A DNA stretch of 64,000 nucleotides from Bryum argenteum (GCA_037043015.1 CM073322.1:16007601-16071600); one strand, 5' to 3'; counted from the stretch's first letter, positions 21,181-33,286 are shown. Notes: a model not told the origin generated them from the letters alone. Made by a program: numbers and translations.

Positions 21181-22719
21181 AAGTGCCCTATAAGACCATT
21201 TTTTGGATTACTATTTGGTGCGAATGTAGAAATTACATTTAAGTTATATATTATATATGAGGTGTATACCTTACTAGGGTTCCGGTGAATCGGAGAGATG
21301 GAACGTTGTAAAGTAACAAACGTCCCATACTTCAACCACCCTAGGACTGCACGGCTTGGTGACCACGAAATTCCTAAAACCACATTTAAACATTCATACC
21401 TCCTAAACAACCCCCACCACAAACTGTTTTATGTAGGTTACCCTAGACTTAGTCTAGCCTCTGCCACGTGTGTCGTTAGTGTCTATTCCCGAGAGGGGTG
21501 AGTAGTTTTGTTCTTTTACCTCTTTGTCCTGTGGCCATCGAGGTAATGACATTACAAACAGACACTGTATTCACGCCAATCTTCAATTGAAGATTGGAGC
21601 TCTTATCTATCTATCTGTTGTAAAGTAGAAACAATCACTCGTGACCTCTCACTGATTTGCTTCACCTTAAAAGCCCATTTTTTTAAAAAAATTTCAATAT
21701 TAAAACTACAAATTTTCACCTCTATACACATGTAAGACATGTATTCACTTTTGTTTGCTTTTCAATACTTTTGATTATAGAATTTTGAATCTAACTTCTA
21801 TGACAAGTACTAAGTATGCCAAATCTCAGCCGTTGGATGTGCACCCTCATGACATTGTAGCATTCAAAATTCACATGATGTCTTTCTTGGATATGCTTGA
21901 AAGAAATAATCTATTTTAAATAAATTGAAACATAATGATTCTAACTCATATATTTTTCCATACTAAGCTCAAATCCCTAAGTTTTTCTATTTTCGTCAGT
22001 TTTTTTTATCTTATAAGCAAAAGAATGTTGAAAAGTGGATAAGAGAATCATGTGTTTGTCTCAAACCTGTTTTATTCTTACGAAAATTTCAAGATGTAAG
22101 AATATCAAATTCATGCATATTCCATGGCAATGCACCAAAATCTGTTGAAAAATCTTACCTTCCTTGTCTTTGAAGTCTTAAAAGAAAAACAAAAAAAAAA
22201 GAATATAAATTAAATATACGACTCTTAACGCACCAATTTCTCAAGAAATATGATTTTTTCATCACCATGTTCTAGATAGATAGAAACTCCGGTCCCTTTC
22301 ACCATGGGGGGGGGGCCGCACAGGGCCATTCAGTTGAAAAATGGGCACTTTTTAGTTGAGATTTTTTTCAACTGGGGGCCGCACAGGGAGGCTCATTTCA
22401 ACTGTGAGAAAATTTCTCAACTGTGGTCCCACAGAGGAGAAAATTTCTCAACCTTGTCCCCCACACCTAATAATAACATAGTTGAGATTTAACACTATGA
22501 ATCTCAACGAAACTCAATGGTGCCCCGACCCACCATTGAGTTTCATTTTTTAGAGGGCTTCCATGAATTGGATGTTAATTTGATCATCATCCATTTTTTC
22601 CCTTTCTTGTATTGCAATTATCGAAATTGGTGCCTAATAAACTAGGGGCTTGAGGTACCAGTACCACCAATACTCTCACCCCAGCTTATTATTCGGTCAC
22701 CTCACCTCACCACTCGATC

Positions 22720-22905
22720 ATATTATTAATAAAAATTAATAAATATTATTACATTATTATATTATAAAATATTATTATACCATTAAATATTATTATATTA
22801 TTAAATTATTAATATAAAAATATTATATTACATATTACAAAATATGTATTCATTATATTTGTATTAGTAAACTTTGTATTATTGATATATTAACAATACT
22901 AGTAC
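22720..22905. repeat. AT-rich simple sequence (ATT/TAT)
   Basis: Nearly pure A+T with irregular ATT/TTA units, inside the 22.3-24.1-kb element. Confidence 0.8.
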
Positions 22906-22943
22906 AAGGGAATTATGGTCATAAATCAGATTTTCGGCAGACA

Positions 22944-23153
22944 ATGCTTACAACCGAAGAAAAAAGATATCAGGAGGAGTCACAAGCCCGTCAAAGCATG
23001 TTGGATCTGGAACGCAGACGTCTCACTCTTGATCAAGAAAGAAACAATCGACACGGAGCGCAGCTAGATGCTATCTTGACTGTTGTCAATAGTTTAGCAC
23101 AATCGCTGGCTACAATTGCAAATTCCGTGAAAGAGAAACGTAGTGATGATTAA
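22944..23153 (+). CDS. Coiled-coil fragment, likely transposon DNA-binding ORF remnant
   Basis: An open frame of 70 codons has MLDLERRRLTLDQERN followed by AQLDAILTVVNSLAQSLATI and a stop. The heptad-like charged helix followed by a hydrophobic helix resembles the C-terminal part of the Myb/trihelix-like second protein of Harbinger/Pong elements. The DNA-binding part is not seen upstream, where the DNA is AT-rich filler. It could also be the tail of another trihelix-type protein. Confidence 0.4.
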   Translation: MLTTEEKRYQEESQARQSMLDLERRRLTLDQERNNRHGAQLDAILTVVNSLAQSLATIANSVKEKRSDD

Positions 23154-23367
23154 AAAAAATAGCATTTTAGATCTCATCTTAAGGATTATGTACTTGTCAT
23201 TTTCAATGATCTCTAAAGGTTCAAGGATTGTGTTCATTTTTGTTTTTGAATAAAGGGTTGTGATTTATTTTTTCTTAATTAATTCCAAGTACTCGAATTT
23301 CATCTAGTATGAACTTGTATATATCTCAGTAGACATACATATGTCTTACTAACTCAATATAATCTAA

Positions 23368-23560
23368 CCCCTAAACATTCCAAATGTTTTTTTTGTACAC
23401 TATGAATGAAGGGCCTTAACTTTGAAGAGCCATAACTCTGTCATTCAAATTTTGTTTTGAACCTTTTTGTACATTTTCAATTAAGGGCCTAAACTTTAAA
23501 AAATTCTTCAGCGCTAAATAATTAATTTTTTGAGGGCTAAATAATTTATTTATTGAAGCC
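23368..23560 (+). mobile_element. TTAA-type element fragment
   Basis: Begins CCCCTAAACATTCCAAATG and continues with GGGCCTTAACTTTGAAGAGCCATAA, like the start of the 41873-42840 element (CCCCTAAACACGCCGAATG ... AACTTTGAATAGCCATA). No right end was found. Repeated TTTTTTGAGGGCTAAAT motifs follow to about 23660. Confidence 0.5.
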
Positions 23561-24129
23561 TAAGTGACAAGTTTTTTTAGGGCTAAATGACATATTTTTT
23601 GAGGAGTAAATAATAAGTTTTTTGAGGGCTAATTATTAAATTTTTTGAGGGTTAAATAATAATAATAATTATTTTTTTTTTATCTTAATACTCTAATTTG
23701 TGTTGAAATAGTCCAATATGTCTTGAAGTAATTTATATCAAAATAATGTAAATTGTGTCCAAACATTTGAACTTCACAAGACTATGGAATAAGGCAAAGG
23801 AAAAAATTGTGTCACAATTATCCAATTTATGTGAAATAATATTAAATACCTAATTTGTGTAAAAATAATTCAATAAGTTGAATGGAAAGAAAGAGGATGT
23901 GTTGATGAATTATGAAGTCTCATCCATTGCTTTATTTTCAACTGGATTTCTTGTGCGGCCTACAGTTGAAAAACAATCCAAGTTCGGTTGAAAATCTTCA
24001 ACTGGATTTTTTGAACTCAACTGCTAGTGCGGCCTACAGTTCAGTTGAAAACTTTCAACCAATAGTTGAAAAACTCAACTAGCTAACTTCAACTCAACTC
24101 AACTGGACTCCCAGTGCGGCCCCCCCCAT

Positions 24130-24432
24130 GTTCTATTTCTAATCGCGACAACCCTTCAAGACTTTGCGTACATCCAAAAAATGGTCGATTGGGCTCTAAA
24201 GGGGTCAATTGGGCTCTAAAGGGGTCAATTGGGCAAGCGAGAATGAAACGAGCAGTTGAGTACGGGTTCAGGTTCTCCTTCGCCTCACACGAGGCGGACA
24301 GGGGAAGCGAAGAAACGATCACGCTCGCAGCGGCAGAGCAGCAATGATCTTCCTTCCAATTTTTCCCACGCTCACTACACGTCCTCCCTGATTCCCCTTC
24401 CAATTCTCAGTCGATCGATCGGTAATGCAGTA
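24130..24432. other. SWC2 upstream region
   Basis: Contains a 21-base direct repeat (GGGCTCTAAAGGGGTCAATT at 24191 and 24212) and then a balanced leader up to the ATG at 24433. It is probably the promoter and 5' UTR of the SWC2 gene. No clear TATA box. Confidence 0.4.
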
Positions 24433-27400
24433 ATGGCTACACAACCGACCGATCGTCGTCCCTCGCGGGCGACTCGCGGCAAGCGGTAAGCTCCAGAATC
24501 CTCTCCGCAATTGCTCGTAGAAATCATTTCCGCATCACAAACGCCCACGCACTTCTGTTTTTGCCGTGTCTTATGCTCCGGAAATTACAAACCTTAATTC
24601 TCTAAAACCCTAATGGTTGGCACACTCCTTGGTTATGCCGAAGACTCTAAAGTATGCAATTAATCACCGATTGGCAACATTGATACAATCGACCAATTTG
24701 CTCGAATTCTGAGAGCTCGTTACATTTATTATCGTTTCCAGTCATCCCGTGTTTCAAAACCCTAATTTGCTAAAACCCTTGTGCTAGGCATTTTGCCTTC
24801 AATTTGGGTTGTGGCGAAAAGATTTAACCGTGGAACTAAGTGCTGGTTGGCGACATTGATTCAGTCGATTAAAATGATCGAATGCTGCGACTCTGTTTCA
24901 GAGCTGGTAATGCTCGATTGAGCAATTTAGTTAGCATTACTGATTTAACGACAATGGTGGAGTGAGTGTGTTGCTTGAGAATTTCTGAGTTATGTTTGTG
25001 AGTGAACAGATTATCGAAGTTGGTGGATGAAGAGATTGAAGCCGATGAAGAGTTCTGGGGTCAAGAGGCGTTTAAGGAAGTAAGAATTTTAATATTTCCG
25101 TTTCGTTATTTTCAACTGGTTCTCGAAATTACCATTGTATGATTTTTAAGTCACGCTTGCGTGAAAATGTTCCGTCACATGCTTTTCGCTGTTTGACAGG
25201 ATGTGGTAGACGACGAATACGAAGAAGAACAAGAGCTTGCTGATGAATTTGACAGTGACTTTAACGATGAGGTAATTGCAATTACACTCACAATATACTC
25301 CATTGGCTCTTTTCTGACTTGCACAATTGGTCTTAAGAGTGCACTTGGCATTGATTCTGTCATAGCAGGATCACGTTACGGTAATCTTAGTGCACAAAGG
25401 ACGAATCGATCACATTCTTTTATGGAAGTCATCGCATATAGTTAAACTTAGGAGATGGCCTCAGCTCACATATGTTGGGTTTCTCACGCAGGAAGCTGAA
25501 TCTGATGATGGAGAGGTTGAGGAGAAAGAAAGGTTGCTTCTATTTCCTTTCTGTACTGGCTATTATTGATTGCTGCAAGTCACTTGTTAGCTTTAGCCCT
25601 TGCTTTGATCTATTTGGTTTATACCCTCTGTTCTATTGAGGATCTCGTGACTATCATCTAGGTTCCGTTCGGCAAGGTCAAGCATATGAATGCTACTGAT
25701 ATGCTTAAAGTTCATGATGGCACTTTGCATTATCGACATACTACGAGTGATCTTGTAGAAGGAGCTGTGGTTCAGCTTGAAGCCTGCTTGAGAATGTGAT
25801 TATTCGTTAGGCGCGTGTTTCGGGGCTTGTCCGGGAGCCTGATGCTCTTGTCTTCGTGATCTAGGAACACTAAGAGGAAGTTCAAGCTGCCTGGTGGTGG
25901 TAAGAAGCCGCTCAAGAAAGGACCTTCCGGGAGTAGTGCAAAAAAGAAAGGTGTGTCGTTTTTGGAAGAAGCTGCAGCAGCAGCCGATGCAGGGGAAGGT
26001 CCTCTCCCCATTTTGGAGACTCCTCGACAGGCGGTTCGCCCAAGTCCCGACGAGAAGGAAGATGGTGAAATGGAAGAGGGTGAGAAGTCGTTGCGGAAAT
26101 CCACTCGAACTTCTGTGATTGTCAGACAAGCTGAACGGGACGCACAACGCGCCATACAACAAGCTCTACCAAAGGTTAGAGGGTTATCATACTCCTCTTA
26201 ACGAAGGAGCTCCTTCGAACTTCAGTCTTTGCTGTAGTATCGCTTGCTGTAAAGCTGCCTTAGTACTAGACTCTCTGCAGACAGTATTTGTACACTATGG
26301 CATAGTTGTCTTTCTTCATTTTATTCCAGCATGTTTCCTCAAGATCTCGATTCCCTTGTACGCATTATAGAGATTATTGAACATCGTTAAGCAACGTCGG
26401 GTGATATTCAATAGATGATTTGAACACACACAGATACAGAAGAAGAAAAATCAGGGTGAAGAAAAGAAAATGACGCAGGAAGAGATGCTTCTGGAGGCTG
26501 CGCAGACTGGTATGTTTGCTATTGCAAAAGGGCACAGAATGTGCAATTATGGAATGAAATATCAAGTCACCGCAAAGAAGTTATGCATGTGTATGCGCTT
26601 GTGTACAGCTTTCTCAGTTTCTTATTATCCTTAACGCTACTCAAATCCTGGATCTCCTTCTTATATTACTTCTATTCTTATGTATCTGACTTATTTGGAG
26701 CTGCTTTGGTTTCCTTCGTGCCATTGCAAAAGGCTCATAATTGGGTCTGGTCTTGCAGAAATACAAAACCGTCAGTCTTTAGAGACGTTGTTGGCCCGTG
26801 AAGAGGAGGTCAAGCGGAAGGCAATCATTAACAAGGAAGTGTACAGTGGTCCTCTTATTAGGTATTACTCCAAAGCGGGTATGTACTCTTTTGCTCCCTT
26901 TTGTAGGTAACTGACCCAGGCACACATGGAGCGTCGTATTGTACTTCCTGAGAACATAACAAAGTTCACATCCCAAACTTTTATTCTGGTTTGTCAGATT
27001 ACCATGCGTTGCATATGAAGCAGTACTTACTAGTGTAGTGCAGGAAAGAATTGAATTGGACTACATCCGATGTTCTAGCAGTCGTCTGTATTGTGAACGG
27101 CGGGTCCGAGTGATGCATGTAGTTGTGGTATAAGAAGTTGCTGACAGAAACGATGGCTGTGGCTGTCTTCTAGGTGTGAATATCCTTGAGTTCGTAAAAA
27201 TGGCTGACGTTCCAGCTGTTATAAGGGCCAAGGCGCCACCATGTACGTTCATATTCCGAATCGTGTATGTTCCCGTATTGATTTACAGTACTGCTTTGTG
27301 GTGTCTGATTCTATTTCCTTCTGGGGGTGGTGTGAGCAGATCCAAGCCAGCCCATCTGTGTCGTGACTGGGCTACCTGCTAAGTATGTGCAACCTCTATG

Positions 27401-28145
27401 AAATTTCTGCACTTATCATATCATTACTGCTTACAGATAGTAATCTGAGTGAAAATAGTTGTATTGACGGCTGTCGTCGTGGGCCTTGAAGGTATCGAGA
27501 TCCTAAGTCCGGCCATCCGTATGCCACTAAGGAAGCATTTGCTACAATCCGTGAAAGGTATGCTTGTCTTTAATCTTGTCTTTTCGTGTTCACTGGATGA
27601 GGAGCACATCCACATCCTCATCAATGTCAACTGTTTTCCGTATTTTTTTGTGTAGAATACGGAAACGAGGGAGCATATCTCGAAACGACTCACTGGAGGC
27701 AGTTCAAAGAAAACGAACAACAGTAGAGAGGGAAAGATCAATGCCAGGCAGTCGAGCAGGTTCTGTAAAGATCAAGTTCAAGATACCTACCAGGGCTAAT
27801 GCAGAGCCGGCACAAGCTCCAGTAGCAGCGACCCCGGTGGTTGCTGCTGCACCACCACCACCACCACCTAGAGCTCGTACTCCGCCGAGGCCACTGCCAC
27901 GACCAATGGTGGAAGCGAACGAAGCAGATTTCATGTTGGAAGATTTAGAAGTGTCCTTGCCTTCGAATCTTGATACTGGCCTCTCCATCCAGACGTCAGG
28001 CATGGGCTCAGGAGGCGAGGGAGGTTCTCGAGAGCTTCAACTCGAGCATGTGTTGAATCTGTCGCCGACGGAACGCTATGATCTCAGTATGGATGGTCAA
28101 AGTAACAGCTTGCTTCTGGATGATTCATGGCTGCAGAACACGTGA
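24433..28145 (+). CDS. SWC2: SWR1-complex subunit SWC2 (YL1/VPS72 family)
   Basis: Eleven GT-AG exons join in frame to about 469 residues: 24433-24485, 25010-25079, 25200-25271, 25492-25532, 25865-26174, 26434-26509, 26759-26878, 27174-27242, 27340-27382, 27492-27557 and 27656-28145. The acidic N-terminus (RLSKLVDEEIEADEEFWG, DEYEEEQELADEFDSDFNDE) is the H2A.Z-binding region. The middle has the conserved LRKSTRTSVIVRQAERDAQR and MTQEEMLLEAAQT. The YL1 C-terminal domain is RAKAPP, CVVTGLPAKYRDPKSGHPYA and KEAFATIRER. The protein binds H2A.Z-H2B and helps SWR1 load H2A.Z into chromatin. The last exon adds a long Pro-rich and acidic tail ending LLLDDSWLQNT, longer than in angiosperm homologues. 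A second frame at the start of that exon (YGNEGAYLETTHW) is also open for a short way, so the last acceptor deserves cDNA support. Confidence 0.9.
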
Positions 28146-29714
28146 ACCAACTGATCTTTTAGAAACCCCTAGAATGGGATACAGGACTTGACAAGTGCTT
28201 GACAAGTGCTTTTCGGCAAGACACGTGTGGGGTTGCATGCGAAATGGGCCATGTACTCCTGGCTCAGTTTTCAAGCCCCGGATTGCAAGTCTTGACCGGA
28301 GACCAAGAAATTCACTGCACCAAATGAGACATTACTGCAGTCTAGAATCTCCAGTTCTCAGCTCGTGTATATACAGTACAGCGACCCTCAGCATTTCTGT
28401 AGTCGGAGAAAGGTAAAGTGATAGCGTACCTAAAGCCACCAGTAGTTCCACCACATTTTGTGGCATCTCCATTTGGAGCTTGTTCAGAACTTGTTAAATT
28501 TGGGTACATTGACATACCATTTCTGAGCTGATTCCTGTTTGTTGTCGTAAAGGGACCTGTTATGTTATGATATGGTTCGTTGGATTTAGGTACACGGACA
28601 TATCAGTTTTGAGCTATTTGTTTTTTGTTTTTGCGGAGGAACCCACTATGTTATGGTTCATCTGAAAGTATTCTTCATTCGTGGATTCAGGAAAAGGGTT
28701 CTTTGACAACATACCTGTGAGGTACTGTTGTTGGATATTGCATGACTTGTTGAGGTACTGCAGAGCTGGAGTTGTACCATACGTCCCCATTCAGAAGTCT
28801 TCATCACCAACACTCAACCTCTTTGATATGATATGATATATTTTTGAGTTTCTTTACTTGGCATGCCTTTCTTGACAAGCACTGCTGATCTGTGAAGGAC
28901 ACGGAGGCATCCTTTTTGCCCTTCTGAAGCTTCTTTCTTTGACCGAGTGAGTGAAATGGGTTTCTTTGGAATTAGCGGACGCGTAAATCCAGATATCATG
29001 CATGTGATAGTAGCTTTTCACTATATTGAGGGAGTGTCATTTAAATATCATGCATGTAAAAGTATCTTCCCCGTGTTTTCAAATTCTGACTATGTACTTC
29101 TAGCCAAATTTACATGTACAGTGCCCTCGAAATTTTTTTCCTTGACTTTAGGGTGACCTAAAGCCATCAATCAAGAGTATCAAGACACCAGTTTGGTACG
29201 TATAGATGTTAGCATATGAAGCTTTTATAAAAAATTAAAAATGTTGAAAAAAGATACAACATTACATCACATGGTACGAGAGTAGGTGACTTTATACATT
29301 GACCTTGTCAGAACCTCAATCTGGATGTTACAACACCTGCACCAACTGATGCAACTCAGTGCTTGTGCACAAAAAAAGATGTAGAACATCAATCCGGATT
29401 CACACAAATCCACATCTGCTTGCCTTGCAGAACCCAGCTGACTGCAGTTTTGAGGCAGTGCACCTACTCCGAAATCGAAATTTCTGATTCTACAGTCTTG
29501 AAACGTTGCAGTTTTCAAACTTTCTGACTGTAGAATCAGACCTACTTAGAAAATTTGTGAATCAAGACTGTTGAAGGTTCTTTGAGTCAGTTGCTAAAAA
29601 TTAACCACCTGGAAGAACATGGTACCTTCCCATCTTTACAGTTCCGATCGAACACTCTATATCCCAAATATCCATGCCGAAGAGATCAGTGAGATGAGAG
29701 AGGGCTGATTGAGG
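28146..29714. other. SWC2 3' UTR and intergenic DNA
   Basis: The first few hundred bases are probably the 3' UTR. No gene was recognised up to the GT92 start. A 12-bp inverted repeat (GATTCTACAGTC ... GACTGTAGAATC, about 29487-29540) lies upstream of the GT92 gene. Confidence 0.4.
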
Positions 29715-31732
29715 ATGAAGCCATGGAAAGATCCCGGGGTGCGGAGATTGGTCTTAACATCACTAGTTGCCGTCATTGTGCTCGTCCCACTCGCGGTTCT
29801 GCTCAATCGTAATACGCAAGCACCAGAGATTTTCTCTCCGTTACGAGCCGGCCCGTCAGGAATCGCGAATCTTGACAGTGAAGAGTTTGCAGATTCAAAC
29901 AACAGCCCGCTAGTTTCGCCATCGCCGTCTGGTGATGGGGAGGATGATCGGGGCTCGTCGGCACCGACACACCAGAACCGGAGTGATGCAAGGCGGCAGC
30001 GGGAGTTTCAGCCCGCGAGCCTGGCCCACTACGCGTTCGTGAAGTTCAGTGCCTACCGCCAGTCCCCGCGCACGATACTTGTCATGGGGATCACGTCCTA
30101 CGTCGCGCAAGCTTTCGATCGAGACCGAATTGTGCACACTTGCCAGTGGAACCACGCCGGTGGGGGACGGGTTTTGGAGGCCGTCCCGAATCACATCTAC
30201 TGGAAGTCGGACGATCATCACGGGACGTACAATCCGGTTACAATCAACTGCACGTTCGGTGAGGATGTGGGGGCGGACGGGACGGGCGGGGTGCTAGTGC
30301 TCAGAGTATCGACTGGGTACGATCGATGGGACCGGAACTTGCCCGTGGTAGCATTCGAGGAGCTCGCAGGCGAGTTTGTGAAAGTGCTGATGAAGCGGCC
30401 GGCTCCGTTCAAGTACGCGTTTTGCGGGGCGCCTATGCACGGGACGATCCGTGCCGACTGGGTCCTGCAGTGGATGACGTACCACCATTTCCTCGCGGAC
30501 GGGAGGGCGCACTTCTTCTTCTATAACTTAGGCGGATTGGCGAACGCTGATAGAGCTCTGTTTCAGCAGTTCCTCGATGCCGGGAAACTGAGCATCACGG
30601 ATGTCCTGGACCCCAACCTTGTTGCGGACTACCCCACTTGGTATCACCATCAAGTGCTCTTCATCAACGATTGTCTCCACCGGTCCCGCTTCATGGCGGA
30701 GCGCGTCTTTTTCATCGATTACGACGAGTTCGTGCAGGTGCGTGCATGTATCTCTACTACTAGGTCGAGACAGTCCCGAAACTGTAACTCAAGATCGAAT
30801 ACTCAGATGCTCGTCACGGCCAAAGTTGCGACAGCTCAGTACGCAATTCTGAAAATAAGTAAGATAATCCGAGGGGGTTTGAGATGGGGCAAGATTGTTT
30901 GAGGGATCTTGAGATGGGATAGGATGGGGCGCATGCATGCAGGTTCAGGCGCCGGATACGCTGGAGGCATTGATGGGTCGCCATGAGAAGGAGCCATGGA
31001 TGAGCTTCGGCAGTGTGTATGCCAACACGCAAGACTGCTGGCGTGGTGAATCCCGAGAAGCGGCGGTGGAGCGCATGCTGTGGCGTCGTCCCGCGCCGGC
31101 GTGCAAGCAGAGAGCGAAAACGCCCATTGATCCGTGGCTGTGTATCGGTGGGCTGGGGCGGCGCAAGTTCGTTGTCAATCCTCTCAAGGTGCGAATTCTC
31201 TTCTAACTCCAAATTTTGGTTCATCTGTACAAACTCTGTGTATTGTGACATGATCACAGTGTTCGAATTTTCTTATTTGTTGCCACATCCAGTCTTCGAA
31301 CATGAACATGAACATGAGTACCTCAATTCCGTCAACATGGCAATATTATGCAAAAATGGCACTTCTAATGAGTAGATAGTCTATTACTCAAACAATAAAC
31401 TTAGGAATTGAAGGAGTTTTTGGTTGGGGGCTCTGTCTTTTCTTAAAAAAGTTGAAGCTTTCGTGGCGATCGTAGTACATGATTGCTGTTCCCCCAAGTT
31501 TGTGTTGCAGACATTTGCAGCAGGAGTACATGATGTGACCATACCGGCGGCGGAGGGGTTGAACCTCAAGGGCGACGAGGCACGCATTTTGCATTACCGT
31601 GGTGCACCCACTTTCAAGACCAGGCTATGTGGGAACATTGTGAACAATGAGAAAGCCGTGTTGCATGCAGGCTGGATCCGAGACGAGTCCACCTCCCACA
31701 TCTACGCGCAAGCTAAATTGTTCCCCATTTAA
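29715..31732 (+). CDS. GT92-family glycosyltransferase (beta-1,4-galactan synthase-like)
   Basis: Three exons, 29715-30737, 30943-31188 and 31511-31732, all phase 0 and GT-AG, give about 496 residues. The N-terminus is MKPWKDPGVRRLV, then a single membrane segment (about 11-30, LTSLVAVIVLVPLAVLL), a type II Golgi protein, and an acidic Ser/Pro stem. The catalytic domain shows VHTCQWN, VTINCTF, YAFCGAPMHG, the conserved HxxLFxNDCLHR-like HHQVLFINDCLHRSRF and the DxD-type FFIDYDEF (D335-D337), then GVHDV and RILHYRG. This order is that of DUF23/GT92 proteins such as GALS1, which adds galactose to pectic beta-1,4-galactan using UDP-galactose. The exact acceptor cannot be read from the sequence. 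The first ATG after an in-frame TTG is used as start. Confidence 0.9.
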
Positions 31733-32117
31733 CATCTCACCATGGTCGATCAGCACAATAGAACCTCTGTAAACTAGTAATGTTGGAAACGAGCATCGTA
31801 TATCAGTAGCTCAGAAACAGGGATATCAATATAATCAGGTGTGCATTGTAGGTTACAAGGCCAAGGGCGAGATCACCCTTCGATATGAGGTATCAGTTCA
31901 CGGAACTTCATGCAACATTTAGTTTACACAGTCAGGTTCTGTTGCAAGTATATATAACGGTGATTCGTACATTGTAGTATTCATTGATTACAGTAACATT
32001 CATGCAACTGAAATTAAGATGTTAACTACTAAGGGTGCAGTTGTTTTGTAATTTTCTTCGAAGGTACAATACCAAGTAACGTGAAATTATGATTTGTAAG
32101 CTCGATTAGTGTGTTAC
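31733..32117. other. GT92 3' UTR and intergenic DNA
   Basis: AT-leaning sequence after the GT92 stop, with likely polyadenylation region. No gene seen. Confidence 0.4.
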
Positions 32118-32347
32118 TATCCACTGAAACTTGCCTGCAGGGGCAATAATTCATTAGAGGCCTGGGGTTCTGGGGGAGTTCTAGGGGGGGCAAGGGGCCT
32201 GGCATGGTGATGGTATGAGGGGGGTTATCCACTGAAACTTGCCTGCAGGGGCAATAATTCATTGGAGGCCTGGAGTATTGGGGTCCTGGAGGAGTTCGGG
32301 GGGGGGGCAAGGGACATGACATAGCATGGTGATGGTATGAGGGGGTT
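32118..32347. repeat. Tandem duplication, about 108-120-bp unit
   Basis: TATCCACTGAAACTTGCCTG begins at 32118 and again at 32226, followed in both by GGGGCAATAATTCATT, a G-rich part and ATGGTGATGGTATGAGGGG. The second unit is slightly longer. Confidence 0.85.
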
Positions 32348-32400
32348 CTGGGGGTCTAGGGTGAGGGGTCTTGGGGACGGGGTCTTGGGGGAGAGAGTCT
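32339..32400 (+). other. G-tract cluster with G-quadruplex potential
   Basis: At least seven runs of three or more G on the plus strand within about 60 bases, separated by 2-6 bases (GGGGGTTCTGGGGGTCTAGG, GGTGAGGGGTCTTGGGGACG, GGGTCTTGGGGG). It meets the usual four-run quadruplex pattern more than once. Confidence 0.6.
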
Positions 32401-32699
32401 TGGAGGGATTTACCCCATACTGTTTGGAGCTGCGTCCTCTCCCTAAAAAGTATAAGAGGGTTGGGGGCCGGACGGAATGATATTTTAATTTTAAATGCAC
32501 CCTAAGTTCATGTGGCACTCCCTTAAGGGGTCCATGTGGCAAAACAAGCCCCCATAAGCTTCATCTTGTTAATTAATTAATTCAAAAATATAGCCAGTGA
32601 CTATACACCTTAAGTGCCTATTACATACTATGCAATGCATGTGTTACTACTTGCATTGATCAGTTTGATCATGGTCGAACATGGCTCGTAATCATGTAG

Positions 32700-32925
32700 A
32701 GGTGCTGTCTGCATGGTTCTACAACCGCGTTCTTGACATGGTCCTACGACCGCGATATTGTTGGGTTCTACGACCGCGATACTTTTAGGGCTCTACGACC
32801 GAGAAGCTGAAGGTCCCAAGGGCGGGTATCATGATTTTTTACGACCGGGTACAAGGATGTTCTACGACCGGGTATAAGGATGTTCTACGACCGGGTATCA
32901 TGCTGTTCTACGACCGGGTATTTGA
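32700..32925. repeat. Degenerate CTACGACCG tandem repeat
   Basis: About nine irregular units of 20-30 bases share (T)TCTACGACCG(G/C)G. The last three are nearly identical (GTTCTACGACCGGGTATAAG at 23-25-bp spacing) and the earlier ones vary (CTACAACCGCG, CCTACGACCGCGATA). It lies between the GT92 gene and the Copia fossil. No coding reading is convincing. Confidence 0.8.
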
Positions 32926-33286
32926 AGCTCTTAGAATTAAATCGTGGTGACTGGACTTACAAAGTAAAAGAAACGTAAAAGCCCAAGACGCACATACTGT
33001 TTTAGAACAATCACAAACAGCAGTTAACGAAGAGTGAAACTGGGGCAACAAAAGCAAATAGTAAAAGGTGATGTGAAAAGGACATCTTCCATTTCGAGGG
33101 CATGTATGTATACAAGATTTTTTTTCCCGCCCAGGATTCTTCGTAAGGATGGACATATACTTTGTCATCCACATGATGGGCGGACAGATTTCATTCATCC
33201 GTTATGTTCTAAAACTCCCACTCGACCTCATGTGCGCTTATGACAAAGTAACTGACTCCCACTTCAGAGTGCAAATGAGGGAGAGA
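32926..33286. other. Sequence downstream of the Copia fossil
   Basis: AT-leaning DNA after the CTACGACCG array. It may hold the non-coding 3' part of the retroelement, but no LTR boundary pair can be identified in the window. Confidence 0.3.

Larger units (their letters stand above)
20100..22260. other. Intergenic with unassigned open frame
   Basis: The 20367-20756 plus frame (129 codons, no clear ATG) contains GRIAIQNHANSHLGHIKEQM and YAADIYAKQHRMSSELTIAD. It looks protein-like but unfamiliar and has no partner exon. A tRNA-like segment and a 36-bp duplication follow at 21030-21180. From 21640 to 22260 the DNA is AT-rich with nothing recognised. Confidence 0.3.
22301..24127. mobile_element. 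TIR element with G/C-tract ends, Harbinger-like
   Basis: The left end CATGGGGGGGGGGCCGCAC and the right end, read inward, CATGGGGGGGCCGCACTGGG are inverted copies. ATG stands outside both G/C tracts and may be a 3-bp target duplication. Alternatively the 10-base direct repeat CCATGTTCTA at 22265 and 24126 marks the limits. Many TTCAACT/AGTTGAA motifs crowd both subterminal regions and GTGCGGCC recurs, as in transposase-binding arrays. Inside are a coiled-coil frame (22944-23153), an AT-rich simple-sequence stretch and a TTAA-element fragment near 23368. No transposase is left. Confidence 0.6.
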
